Shown piece by piece: positions 1-11,122 of a stretch of DNA of 64,000 bases; the stretch's first letter is position 1; the number at the start of each line of letters is the position of its first letter. A program made the translations under genes and the position numbers. Source of the stretch: Flammulina velutipes (Eukaryota > Basidiomycota > Agaricomycetes > Agaricales > Physalacriaceae); contig CM022373.1 in assembly GCA_011800155.1 (NCBI GenBank), forward strand, positions 2,170,001 to 2,234,000. Reading direction: 5' to 3'. The notes below the pieces were generated by a model. It did no database searches and was not told where the DNA came from. It worked only from the letters and a program-made list of their open reading frames with translations.

Positions 1-266
1 CTTTCGCCAGCGCAGTCCCCCTCGCCAACCCAAACGCCGGTGACATCGTCGAAGCGCGCGCCGACTGTGCTGGCTCCAGCGCAGATGTGACCCAAATGTC
101 CGTCTGGGAGCAGTGCTACAAAAACTGCATGAAGAACGTCAATGTCTCCGATAAATGGGATACCAAGGAGAAGAAGGAGAAGCATTGCAACTCCAAATGC
201 AAAGGAAGGGATGGAGAGCCTTCGGGACTTACATACGAGAGCGAGTCGTCGGACAGCGACTATTAG
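1..266 (+). CDS. small secreted cysteine-rich protein, 3' end only
   Basis: An open frame runs in from the left edge (first whole codon at 3) to a TAG at 264-266, giving the last 87 residues. The first visible residues (FASAVPLANPNAG) look like the end of a signal peptide followed by a mature N-terminus. Five cysteines follow, in the pattern C-x(n)-C-x3-C-x(n)-C-x3-C, within a Lys-rich segment, and the tail is acidic and Ser-rich. Small secreted Cys-rich proteins of this size are common in agaricomycetes as effector-like or wall-associated proteins. I recognise no named family. The start lies outside the window, so the signal peptide is an inference. Confidence 0.6.
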   Translation, partial: FASAVPLANPNAGDIVEARADCAGSSADVTQMSVWEQCYKNCMKNVNVSDKWDTKEKKEKHCNSKCKGRDGEPSGLTYESESSDSDY

Positions 267-509
267 TAGGCCATTAGAATTAGCAAGACACTGTTCATTC
301 TGTCAATGTAGCTGTGACTTACCATTACCAAATGGAAACATCATAACTTCATGTTAAATCTTTCAAAGCCACAATATTTTGAGGTTTTCCAGACCTGCGC
401 GCTGTACTGTAGTGTCTCGAGTTCCCACTAAACCGTGCCACATCGTGGGAACCTTCGGCAGAATTACGGCGGCAATTTCGGCGGCATTCAAAGCATTTGA
501 GGAACGACC
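267..509. other. short intergenic stretch
   Basis: 3' flank of the secreted protein and 5' flank of the mL41 gene. No coding signal seen. Confidence 0.5.
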
Positions 510-1129
510 ATGTTTCCGACAAGAGTTGCTCTCTCTAAAGCGTCTCGAGTTCCGCTAACATCCAAAAGAGGACCAAAAGACTTTTACAAGGGTAAATACG
601 CGATATCTTTTCTTTGTCACCTGCTAACGGTGTTCACAGGAAATCGACAATCCTCATTGCCAGGTGGTCCTCGCACGGGCCCTCCAGGGAAGCATGTCAT
701 TCGTGGAAAAGCAAAGTATAGAATTGTCGACGAACAAGTCAGAGTGTTTGTCGCGCCGCCCATCGAGAAGATAAACAACTCTCCAGTGCGTTTCCGTCTT
801 TCAACCAATCCCATCATTAATCTTTGCCCAAGTTAAAACCATATGTCGCGCGCGACGTACGGCTGACCGACCAAGAACTCTTAAAATCCGATGAAGGGAC
901 GAAGGACTTGCCACAGTACTGGCGCATGGGCATGGGTCCTGGTGGCCTCTCTCCCGAAGGCTATCTGAACGTTCTCCGGACGTACAACAAATATTCCGTG
1001 CCATACGACGTCTTCATAAAGGAGCAAAGGCGAGCAAAGCGCGCCCGTCACAGTATGAGGAAGGCAAACGCGGCCCCTCGGAACAATGTTGCAGAGACTG
1101 AGGGACAGCTAGCAGAACTATCGCTATGA
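510..1129 (+). CDS. MRPL27: mitochondrial large-subunit ribosomal protein mL41 (MRPL27 family)
   Basis: Exons 510-591, 640-785 and 833-1129 give 174 aa. The first intron is 48 nt with no stop, so the frame also reads through it; splicing is chosen because GTAAAT, a CTAAC branch site and CAG are present and because it restores the family core. That core is recognisable against yeast MRPL27: VPLT-K-G, then FYKG, a Gly/Pro-rich stretch, an I-DEQVRVFVAPPIE segment and the LKPYV motif that begins exon 3. mL41 is a peripheral protein of the mitochondrial 54S subunit. The N-terminus is basic and Ser/Thr-rich, as expected for import. The C-terminal tail is Lys/Arg-rich. Family assignment is firm; exon borders are likely right. 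Confidence 0.88.
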
Positions 1130-1822
1130 ATGTTGTTGTGGTGCGTGCGTTCAACTTATCTCCCTGCATTGATATTTATGTACAACACTAGCATCTCGTG
1201 CTGTTTGATTTATCGCTTTGTCTTTCACCCAATTACATTAGAACTATCGCGCTGCCCAATTCTGAAGATGGTCCAACCTCCAACTGAGACTAATTTGATT
1301 GTCGCCAATTCTGCGACGCGCGCGTGGCGACTGGTCACTGCAACGTACTTATTCATTCGTTCACCCAAGCATGCCAATGGTACAATAATATATGGACAAC
1401 CGGGATGTGTCCAGCAATCTAAATGTTCCAACTATTTTTCTCATCATTTGCATTATGAAAGAGAAAGCTTGTCAAATGTCTCGAGCGATTTTACCACCCG
1501 CTCACCACTGGTCCGCATTTTATTCTTCAGGCTCTTCGTCCTTTGGGCGTCTGTTGACTTGTATCAACAAGTTGTCGCAGACGCCCATCATATATATACA
1601 CAATGATCATCTTGTCGCGCCCGTCACTACGAATTCAACAAGCGGTACGAGTGAGTATGCGACGTCGATTAATTTCGAACCAGACAGGACGACATTCCGA
1701 TGATTCCCGGCCATCCTTACCGCCAAGCTGCTAAATAGATCCAACTAAGGCAAAAAAGAGCCTGATGGCCCAGATATTAGATTTATACAGATAGCGTCTA
1801 TAGATGATACGACAAGTACAAA
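1130..1822. other. intergenic region between convergent genes
   Basis: Holds the 3' ends of mL41 (+) and HMG-CoA synthase (-). Open frames here show no family resemblance and no splice support; I see nothing functional. Confidence 0.5.
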
Positions 1823-3412
1823 TTATGCGACAGGCGCGCGCACGTATTTCCGCCTGTATTTGGAGTCGACACTGTCTAGGTAGTAGGCTCCGGGCCAGAT
1901 GTTCGAAATGGAACCCTCCGGCGTGTACGAAACACTGTTGTGGTTCTTCTCCCTGAGCTGCAACGATAATCAGTAATCTGAAGAGGTATAGATGATAAGA
2001 AAGCACGTACCGCAAGAGCCTCGATGAATTCCTGAGGAGGGACAACCTTCATCTTTGCCAATCGGTTGAGGAGATCCATCTTCTCCCGAATTTCGGATGT
2101 ATCGCCCTTCACCCGGAGAGTCCAGAATGACGAAGCACATCCACTACCAAACGCGAACAAGCTGACGCGCTTGTTAAGAAGCGTAGCAGGTTCTACTGAG
2201 GATAACAGGGACGCTAGGCAGCCGTAAAGAGAGCCAGTGTACATGTTACCCAAGCGCCGTGAGCAGGCCATGGCGGGATCGACCTTCTCCTTGAAGGAGG
2301 TCTTAGCGACGTTGATGAAAGTCTTCTCGACGTTCTTGTCGGTCAGAGATGCAGCGTGAGATAGGGAAGAGAAGGATTCGGGATTCGGGATGTTAGCGAA
2401 TTGGGGAGCAGAGGGGTTGGCGAGGAAGTCGTTAAAGGCCATGCGAGCGTGTCCCTTAACGGCCTGCTTGCCGTACGGAGAGTGGAACAAGGCATAGTCG
2501 ACGCTATCGAGGGAGAACGAGTATTTGCCCTGCTCGGGGGTGGTGTTCTTGTCGGTCCTCTTCCTGAACGCGGTGTACGCACTGTCAAGCGCGGCAATGT
2601 ACGTCACAACGGAAACGGGACCATCGACCTCAGGGTATTCGGAGGACAAGTTGGGCTTGTAGAAATCGTAAGTGTTGGCCATATACGTTCCATGGACAGC
2701 TACAATCGGATTAGATTAGTTAACGGACACAATACGCATGTCAACTTACGTTCGAAAACCACGGGGGCATTAGGGCCAATGAGAATGGCAACGGCTCCTG
2801 CACCACCAGCGGGGCGGGCGGCACCCTCAGCGTAAACTGCAATGTCACCAGCGACGACAATGGCGTTGCGGCCGTCCCACGAGCTGGATTCAATCCAGTT
2901 GATGGCGTTGAAGAGGGCGGCCGTGGAGCCATAGCATGCATTTTTCGAGTCGATACCCTCTATATCGAAGTTGCCAGACTCCGCGAACAAGTCCATGAGG
3001 TGCGTCTTGACAGACTTGGACTTGTCGATGATAGTCTCCGTTCCTACGTCAATGCGCCCAATGGATCTGGGATCGACATTGAACTTTTCCAAAAGTCCAC
3101 TGACGGCTGTTGGTGGACTCGTCAGAGAAGAAAGACACGGCCTCGAATGAACCCACCGTTCAGTGCGAAAGAGTTAATGTCCTCACGATCATCTGGCCAG
3201 GCCATATACTCTTGGCCTAGACCGATGGTGTACTTTCCCTTGGAGACACCGTCGAACTCTTCAAGGTCGGCCTCGGAGATACACTGGATGGATGGATTAG
3301 TTTGACAGACGTAAGGAATTAGGAAGTCACATACACGAAGAGGGAAGTAGGTCTCTATACCAAGGACACCAACGTCCTTGGGGCGGGCAAGCGAGGCATC
3401 GACGGCAGCCAT
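1823..3412 (-). CDS. ERG13: hydroxymethylglutaryl-CoA synthase
   Basis: Condenses acetyl-CoA with acetoacetyl-CoA to HMG-CoA in the mevalonate/ergosterol pathway (cytosol). Exons, 5' to 3' on the minus strand: 3335-3412, 3157-3283, 2750-3106, 2011-2699, 1823-1957; 461 aa, the usual family length. Visible signatures are the N-terminal [11 protein letters not shown], the [13 protein letters not shown] loop carrying the general-base Glu (about residue 92), the nucleophilic Cys in NACYGST (about 126), [18 protein letters not shown] and the C-terminal [16 protein letters not shown]. Every intron is 50-53 nt and each junction restores conserved sequence. The C-terminus ([11 protein letters not shown]) lies in the small last exon, which an intronless reading would miss. 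A TATA box lies 59 bp upstream of the ATG. Confidence 0.95.
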
Positions 3413-4662
3413 TGTGATGATGGAGTAAAAGGTGGAAGGGAGATGGAGAAAGGAGTCGAGGACGTGGGGTTTATATAGGAAGATCGAAAATGGAATGGTG
3501 CCATGTTCACAAAAAAGTAATAACGTTCTATTGCAAATTTATCGTTTGATCCATCACATGCCGATGACTGCCGCGCACCCTTGCGCCACGAGTCCACATC
3601 CTCTATTATTCTATTCTCCAGGTCAGACTTTGGTGGCGGCGGGTACATTATTGTTCGAAATGCATGATCTTGGCTCAACCTCTACGATCTTGTCTCTCAA
3701 TCAAGACACTCTTTGTTATCTTCCGTCAGAATTGCTGGCCCGATATCTCGGCAAATGACTGCTCGTATTTGCATGGGGGTAATAGAACAAGTGTTGTATT
3801 CAACATACTGAGATATCCATCACTCGGACTACATTTATCGGTCGCACAGGCAAAATTTTACAATTTCCTTGCCGCTGTGCGGGATCGACATGATTTCTGA
3901 GCTATGGTAGCCTTCCGAATGCGAAATTGCGAGTAGAGAGTCGCGCACAACCCGCTGGACTGCAGCGTGCCGAGCACGAAACTCGAGTGTGGACATTCAA
4001 TCTCCTTTCGAAGGGATCTATCTGGTATCAGGACGTAAGGATGCAGATTGTAATCGAAGTCAGAAGTATCAGAAAACCGAGCTGAATTAATGAATAGGAT
4101 CGCGGGAGATCACACTTAGACCAAGAACACCATAGAATCATACGATTCTATGCCACCGTTACAGTAATACGGGTCGTAAGCCAGTGGCTGAGCACTGAGT
4201 ACTTTACAGGAGCCAGTGATAATTCCGACGAGTGCGATAGTGAATGGCGAGACCTCCAGTATCCCGAAGGAGGAGCCGGTATAACATCATCACCGTCGAA
4301 AACGCAGCTAGATGGGACAAGGGGATGTGTTAGCGCCGGACAAATGTACATTGTAGATGAACAGCCGAGAACAGTGCGGACAGCCATAGATAGAATGATG
4401 TATAAAATGCCACAGTACACATACGCGGGCGCCTGTGTTGGTGGTAGTCGTACGGCGCGGCCGTCCTTGATGAAACTGGTGGAAATGGATGGTGGATGAC
4501 GAAGGGCGGAGATTTGATCGATCGACCTGGCACGTGAGCGGAGGCAAATGGAAAATTCTCCTTTCACACACGTCCAAGCTTGATCCAAGCGCTGTTCTTT
4601 TCATCCATAATCTTCTCTGAACTTGTCGAGGAGCGGGGATATTTTTCTCTCGAGCTTCCTAC
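3413..4662. other. 1.25-kb divergent intergenic region
   Basis: Lies between HMG-CoA synthase (-) and the PPTase-like gene (+). Apart from the TATA box near 3471 I see no gene. Minus-strand open frames at about 4148-4604 have no recognisable motif or splice logic. Confidence 0.5.
3471..3477 (-). promoter_or_regulatory. TATA box of HMG-CoA synthase
   Basis: TATATAA on the minus strand, 59 bp upstream of the HMGS ATG at 3412. Spacing and sequence fit a core promoter TATA element. Transcription start is not visible from sequence. Confidence 0.55.
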
Positions 4663-5791
4663 ATGGCTACGTCCGTAGGGGTTCCTCAACCGACGCAACA
4701 ACCCGGGCTCGCCACTCTTATTCCTGAAAATCCCATTCTGGTCTGGATGTTATCATTAAATCGTGGCTACACGGCGGATGTCGGTAATCATCATTTTTAG
4801 CCTAGAACGCAAAATATACTCATCATGTAGGAATACGATGCCTGTTATAGCTTCCTCAATGAGTACTTTACGCACATTCCGCTGGGAACCTATACTCCAG
4901 AAGATGCCAATTCATTCCGTATGTCTATATCCTCTCTTCGGCTGATCTCTTCTGACATACAATTTTACTCAGGACATATCATCACCCAGCTGCTCCCAAT
5001 ATTGATGATGAGGCATCGTCGAATCCCACGAGCAAAGTGGCGCGATTGTGTTACGCCGAATGGCAAACATTGGATAGAACAGGCAAGTCCTGTTCGTCTT
5101 CTCCATTATGCGATGCTCATCCAAAACTTCAGTTACAGGAAGGAATGGCCCCTGATAAATTTATTCATTCCATGATTGGGTACCACATCCAACTCAGTCC
5201 TTCTCTATGTGGCATGGTCATGACTCAAGGGATAAAACAACGTGTGGTCAACATTGGCTTAGGCATAAAATTCGCCGCTCTTCCTGCCCGGGAAATGTCT
5301 CTACACCACTACATGGACACTCTTCGTTCTCAAGTATGATTTTCAACTCTCAACCAGAGTTTTCTATGGCTGACAAGATACATTCATAGATCACTCCGGC
5401 GGAAATTTCTCTAATACCCATGGATCAAGGCGAGGACACCATCCTTCGGCGGCTATCCATAATTCTCGCATTGAAAGAAGCATATGTGCATGCCATAGGC
5501 CAAGCGTCCGAATTTGATTGGCTGCGCCTTCAATTCGACGTCCCCTCTGCCAAAGCTTGGTGCGATGGTCATCCACTACAAGGATGGGAATTTCGAATAT
5601 GGAACGCGAAGCTTGGAGTGGCGAGAGGCGATGTGCTTGTCGAGGAACTGTATGTCTGTGTGTCGGCCTTTTTCAGGGACACGAGAGAATCTACGTTCAT
5701 TTGGAACGATGAGCGTAGAAGCTTGCAATCATGGGTGCAGTTCGTAAACATCGACCAACTCCTGATGGTACTGCCCAGGTTGGCGGCTTGA
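4663..5791 (+). CDS. divergent 4'-phosphopantetheinyl transferase-like protein, probable loss of catalytic residues
   Basis: Exons 4663-4779, 4831-4918, 4990-5333 and 5390-5791 give 316 aa, close to human AASDHPPT (309 aa). The C-terminal half resembles Sfp/AASDHPPT-type transferases: an ALKEAYVHAIG helix (Lys about 212, Glu about 213) followed by a LRLQFDVP strand, and a GWEF segment further on. Elsewhere key motifs are altered. The family FNxSH motif reads YHIQL (about 133-137), and the VGIDxM segment that supplies a Mg ligand reads IGLGIKF, so Asp is Gly at about 160. The Trp of the WxxKEA motif is Leu. The first half (exons 1-2) shows no clear similarity. Active enzymes load acyl/peptidyl carriers and Aar/Lys2-type reductases; this one may be inactive or re-purposed. 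Exons 1-2 borders are the least certain. Confidence 0.6.
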
Positions 5792-5948
5792 GGTGGATAT
5801 CGAGACGTATGTAGTGTAGTATTTATTTGTTACCCCATTATTTTCCAGGACACGTTTCTAGGATATCCTGTGTTAGCATGTCGAAAAATACAGGTGGCGT
5901 TGTTTGTAATTGTGGGCGTCACATGTTGACTTCATTCGATCACCATCC

Positions 5949-7226
5949 ATGTCCTTCCAGTATCACACAGGAAATGTCGCTGACTTGAAACTGGCGCAAC
6001 TCGCGCAATCATATCCGTTTCTTCAGCAGGTAGGATAGCTACTATTTTCAGCGACTATACCTCACGTCGTGCAGGTGGACATTGTTTTCCCATCGAACGA
6101 CGCTCTGGATGGACTGCTTTCGAAGCTCAAAGCTCATTTTTTCCGAGGAGAATTACACTTGTCGGATATACGATCCAATTATCATCCGTAGAAGCTCTAT
6201 CTTCCTCTCTGCATTCGTTCTCAACCTTAGTAGAGGTCTAACATGCCTGAGCACTGGATCTCACGAAGACGTGTGGTGCGTCGACCCGCGGGGCGTCCTC
6301 ACGCTATCCACCACCAAAGAGACCTATGAAACCCTGGGTCTGACTGGAGGCAAGGTCGTCGTTGGTTATGGCAAGAAACATCCTAGCGAAGAAAGACACG
6401 GTAATAGAGACTTTTCTGCTAATCGTTTGACTTTTAGTGACGCTGTCTAGTTTAGTTATCACCATTCCTCTCGAACCTATAACCCAGTCTGCGGCCGCTC
6501 GAGAAAAGCAAGATAGGTGTTTGAAGGCCTTGGATTCCCGGTCATGGAATGTTTTGTGCACCTCGACGAGTTAGTCTGTTTTTCAACTGTCTAAACCTTT
6601 ATCACGTTATTGTAGATCTTGAAGAATTGGGCAAATTGGCGACTACTTGCGATGCGACTGTCCATGCGATATCCTTCGAGCGAAGTATCCTGCACGATAT
6701 ACATGTTCCAAACATACGCGAAATTAATCTCTTGGGAAACGATGAGCAATGGCAAGAAAATGTCCATTCCCTTTTCGAATGGATCGGAATGGCGGGAATT
6801 GGCTCACAAAGGTCTGCTGCAAGTCGGTTGCACAACATCACACTGATATCTTGATCAAGGCTCCAGGTGCACGATCGTGTCGACGCGTTCATTTCGTCTT
6901 ACCGTCTCGACTTGCCTCATGGTCCCGGAACGATTACTCGCCTGAAGTGGAAGGGGTTCCTTGGGCCGGGCTTTACTCAAGCCTTGTTGGACAGCATCAT
7001 CTCGCTGATGCCTCAATTCGACTTCGTCTGCATCACTGCTACAGGATGTGACATGAATCCAGTTCCTCGCCTCCCACGCACAGCCTTTCGGGCCAATAAA
7101 CCCAATGAACAACAACGAGCGCCGTTGGTAAACCCGGCCAAAGGGAAAAGCGATACTTGGTCATTCGTCCTATCATCTTCATCCGAACAGCAGGAACATC
7201 GATGGATTCTGGCGTCGGGGTATTGA
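5949..7226 (+). CDS. RPP40: ribonuclease P / MRP subunit RPP40
   Basis: Protein subunit of nuclear RNase P/MRP, acting in tRNA 5' processing. Exons 5949-6029, 6075-6187, 6231-6400, 6438-6569, 6616-6811 and 6860-7226 give 352 aa (human 363). Family signatures: GVLTLSTTKETYETLGLTGG in exon 3, a W-x-G-MAGIGSQRL segment, VDAFISSY with a following KWKGFLGP stretch, and a C-terminal DTWSFVLS with HRWILASG. Introns are 37-48 nt, at the short end for fungi; the 43-nt intron at 6188-6230 is supported by phase and a CTCAAC branch. The start is the first ATG in frame with exon 1. A different upstream first exon is possible, since an ATG at 5878 opens another frame. Confidence 0.82.
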
Positions 7227-7473
7227 TACGAGGCATCACCGTTCCAGGATTTCAAGATTTTTTACATAGTGTTTCCCTTCGATTCCTTTCAGCCCAAAAT
7301 TTTCGAAGCTTCAAATGATAGCGATAATTAGTTATGTTACCTAAAACTACAAATGTGGCGGGTATAAACAATATCATACATAGACTTGAGTTATTATGGT
7401 CAATCGCCTGGACGAGGACATAAGTAAGATGGGACAGGTGTAATAAATTAGTGAATGTGAGTGGCAGATGCTC

Positions 7474-10400
7474 TCATGGTGGAACATCCAAGATATCAAT
7501 ACTTACAAAGAGTGTCGAATACAAAAACTGGGTCATCTGAGAATCATGCAGAGGAAGATGACGATAGCCTACGAGAGAATAGTCAGTATACACTTCAGAC
7601 GATGGCACAAATTCATACCGCGCTGTAAAGACCCAAGTGATGCACAGAATACAGCAAGGGGCTCTTCGACATCCTGGCCGCCTTGTCGAACAGCGAAGCG
7701 TACGAAGATTAATTCTTTCATGTCAGCAACACAGTCGAATGGTATCCGTAAGTTCTCTTCCCATACTGGATTGAAACCATTGTTCTTGACAACGCCAGTT
7801 CGGTAGGTGATGGTACGTGCGGTAGAAGGGTTTGTGGTAGGCGGTGAGTAATTCAGACCGCCATCGACGCCATTAGGTGTATGAGGAACGAATGCCTCAT
7901 CCTCGTGAGTCCAGTCTGGGACGTGGAGTGATACCTCCACGTAGGGATCAACCGTGCCCTTCTCGATGATTTCACGACCGCTAGCGTCCTTGGGCCTCGG
8001 GAGCTGCTGAGCAGAGATGATAGAAACATCCAAATAGTGTTCTGTCCGGTGGGATAAACGGTCCTTTGAGCCTAGTCGTAGAGCCGATGGCTTGAGGACA
8101 TAACCCAGTCGACCATTACGTTGGAACATCGCATGATTCATCATATAACCCAAATCTGGTAGTTGAAGTGAGTAGATGTCCATGGTTGAGTGCCGTCAAA
8201 ACTCACCAAAAGTTTGCCAGTTAAGGGCTACGAGTTGCGCACCAGCACTCCAGTATCGATGAGGTTCATAGTTTGAAGAGTTCAACCTCGTACCCTTGGG
8301 GTAGATGCGAACAAGGTGCCCGCGCGCATGCTTGATTAAATCTATCATAGCCCCACCCCGAATCAATTTGTTGACCGCGTTCTCTGAGAGTGAGAACATA
8401 TGCTCGGGAGCGTATTCTTCTTTCTTGTTGATACCACGGCATTTGACGCCGACGGTATATACAAGGAGACTGAGTAGCTTGTGAGACATTTTGGGTTTGG
8501 GGAGGGCATCGATTACAACGGGTGGCGAACGAGCGAATGCGAGCATCGACGGGGATGACGGCGGACTGCGCGTAGGTTCAAGGATGGTTACGGAGGAAGA
8601 ACGAGTATGTCGCTTCCAAACACTTGGCCTTGTGGGTGTGGCAGGTGCAGATTCTGGTATCGTTGGCGACCTGGGCAGCGGAGGTGGTACTGAACCTCTT
8701 CCACGACTCCGAACACGCTTGATAACGACACTCTTCGCACGTCTGAATTCCGACCGTATGTCTGTGAAGTCGTAAACATTGATGTAATGACTCGAGTCGA
8801 CATACAAACCTTGTACAACAGTGTCGGATTGTCGACGCTTCATTCTGCGTATATCGTCTTCCGAATCGTCAGCTGATGACGCTGATACATCTAACAAAAG
8901 GTCGTCCGATGTATCACTCCTGGCCAGGTAAGCGTTCTTCGTCTATGAATAGTGAATACTTAGCCCAGGCGATATTACACACGACTGACCTTCAAGAGCA
9001 CTTTATGCTTCAGTGCTTCCGGGCTTGGTAACGTCTTGATTTCTACGACGGGTTCGTCGTCCCGCCGGCGCACAAGCGTATCACCGAACACCTCGATCAT
9101 AATGTCGGCCACCTTGTCTTGCTGCTCAATGCAGCAGTGTATTTCGGCCGAGATGATGATAGGATACTGGGATGCTACGAAGCCGTACTTCATGATGGCC
9201 TCGCAAACTTCCCTTAGCGAGACCTTGGTTGTGAGAGTCTTGCCGTGGAATATCATAGGTTCATCGTCACCATCGAAGACGTCAACTACAGGAATTATGA
9301 GCAATGAAAATGTGCGCAGAGGCGAGAAACGAACTTTCGACGCTGCGGCAACTATGAAGTAATGCGCGTATGTAACCCTCGATGGTACTGGCGCCGACCA
9401 GTTGATGTCCAACGAGATATGTGTTGTGAGAGGAAGAGATGTAGTATTCCGAAAGCGGGAGGGTCATATCATGTCTCTCAAGGTCCCGAAGAGCAGAATT
9501 ATCGCTCGACATTAGGAAAGATGTGAATGACTCCCAGGTCATTATAGGAGTTACATCAGGCGTCGTTAGATTGGATACGCCGTCTGCAGAAAGAGGAAGG
9601 GATGAAGGAGTGGTAGTGGAATATTTTCCAAAGATTATCTCAAGTTCCTGACGGGTATGGGACGAGTGCTGTTTTTCCTTCATGAACGTTTCGAATGCGG
9701 TGAAATTGAAGCTGCCGTCAATTCGGGACTTGTTGTAAAGCCTATCAATCTCGGGGCGGGACTTGAGAAGTTTGACGAAGCGCTGAAAGTCCGAGAAATC
9801 CAAGTAGTCGCGATTGTGCTTGTCAGCTTCCTGTAAAGGGTTAATTTTGCCGTAATCGTGGTAGAACTCGTTAGGTCCTTACCTTGAAGAGTCTGTAGAG
9901 ATCATCTACGCCAGTGCTCATGTTCAAGCGCCTGCAAAGCTTCTCTACTTCCTCGAAGACAAGTTTCTGGTCGCTCTCCTCGTCCGCGTTTTTCCAGTAG
10001 TGTTTCTCCCACATTGCTTGGCGCATTTCGACATTGCCCAGACCCTTCATGAGCTCTTGACGGATGCCGTGGAGCTTGCGCAGAGTCGTATTCCACATGT
10101 GGAATATTTCCGTGGTCTGGGCGATGACATGGAGCGTCTTGTAGGTGCCGTCGAGAATATAAATGATTGTGAGCCAACGTTCTTCGGATTCGGGGGTGTA
10201 TTGGAATTGCTCTCGGTAGTACCGCGCGTCCTGACCTGACCGTATCTCTTTGATAGATTCAATCGGTACTACAGTCGACATTAGCACAACCCAATTAAGA
10301 TAATGAGAGACGCACTGATCCGGTGACGCTTGCCCTCCCAAACAATCTGCCCTTGGTCGGCGTCAAGTCTAAAGACCACTTTCTTATGGTTCTTGGCAGT

Positions 10401-10712
10401 GACTTTGGTCAACGAAGTGCCCGACTGCAGAACCAAAGGTACTGGCACTTCCGCTATGTTTGAAGTTCCGGGTCGTGGCGTGGTGAATTCGTCGACTGTG
10501 TGTGCATGTACAGGGATTGGTCGGTGGGATTTGGGCGCAGTAAAAGACCGAGTGCGCACGATGTCGCTGAAGCGCCGCCGAAGGTTTGCACTGAACCCAT
10601 AGGATCGCTTGCGTGAATGTAGTTTGGGATCGACGAGGCCGTCCACGGGTTGTCCATCGCTTCCAACAAGGCCAACCGCTCGTCGTAGAATGCTAGGGCG
10701 GTCGGATAACAT
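7474..10712 (-). CDS. PLC1: phosphoinositide-specific phospholipase C (delta-like)
   Basis: Hydrolyses PIP2 to IP3 and diacylglycerol at the plasma membrane. Exons: 10316-10712, 9883-10268, 9335-9830, 8990-9285, 8207-8942, 7619-8155, 7474-7568; 980 aa. Domain order: a PH-like region with IPIESIKEIRSG, an EF-hand-like stretch (EADKHNRDYLDFSDFQRF), the X box (SEYYISSSHNTYLVGHQL, then the second catalytic His in IIISAEIHC), a long Ser/Arg-rich linker, the Y box (MSHKLLSLLVY to RYWSAGAQLVALNWQTFD) and a C-terminal C2 domain (LDVSIISAQQLPRP; DPYVEVSL; GFNPVWEE). The X/Y linker is unusually rich in Ser/Pro/Arg and may be the regulatory insert. The last exon ends STLFVSIDILDVPP; an alternative donor there could add a different tail. 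Confidence 0.92.
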
Positions 10713-11122
10713 GGAAAATCAAGAAAAAGGCATGAGTTGGCACCCGTTGGTGGTAGGAAAAGATTAAGCAGAGCGGAGCGCTCAAGGCAGGTTCTGTCAC
10801 GAATTGTCACACTGACTCATTGATCGTTAACAGGGTTTCACCCCAAATACACCTCTGTATTGCGATATGCTGTGATTCTGTGCTGGAAGGCGCTCTTACG
10901 TTGAACGTAGATAAGTAGGGAAAGACGACGACCAAGCACTGCCACTGACAATCCCCGAAAGCCAAGCATTCTCGGGCAAAAATGCCGCTTTCCTGGAATA
11001 TTCCACTTCGAGGTGTGGCGCCCGATCTATCAAGACAAACAGCGCCCAAAGAAGAGGTCAGTTTGAAATGAGTTTCATTGCTCGAATAATCAAGATATTC
11101 ACCAAGAGTCGATTAAGGAGTA
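10713..11122. other. intergenic, upstream of PLC
   Basis: 410 bp between two minus-strand genes. Small open frames without support; presumably the PLC promoter. Confidence 0.45.

Noticed and set aside
1668..1690. Second B-box-like GGTTCGAAAT on the minus strand
   Set aside because: No surrounding cloverleaf can be drawn.
3664..3900. Plus-strand frames within the HMG-CoA synthase promoter
   Set aside because: Overlapping frames without motifs; they lie in the regulatory region.
4148..4604. Minus-strand frames of 98-146 codons upstream of the PPTase-like gene
   Set aside because: Several overlapping frames are open at once, none resembles a protein family, and no introns fit.
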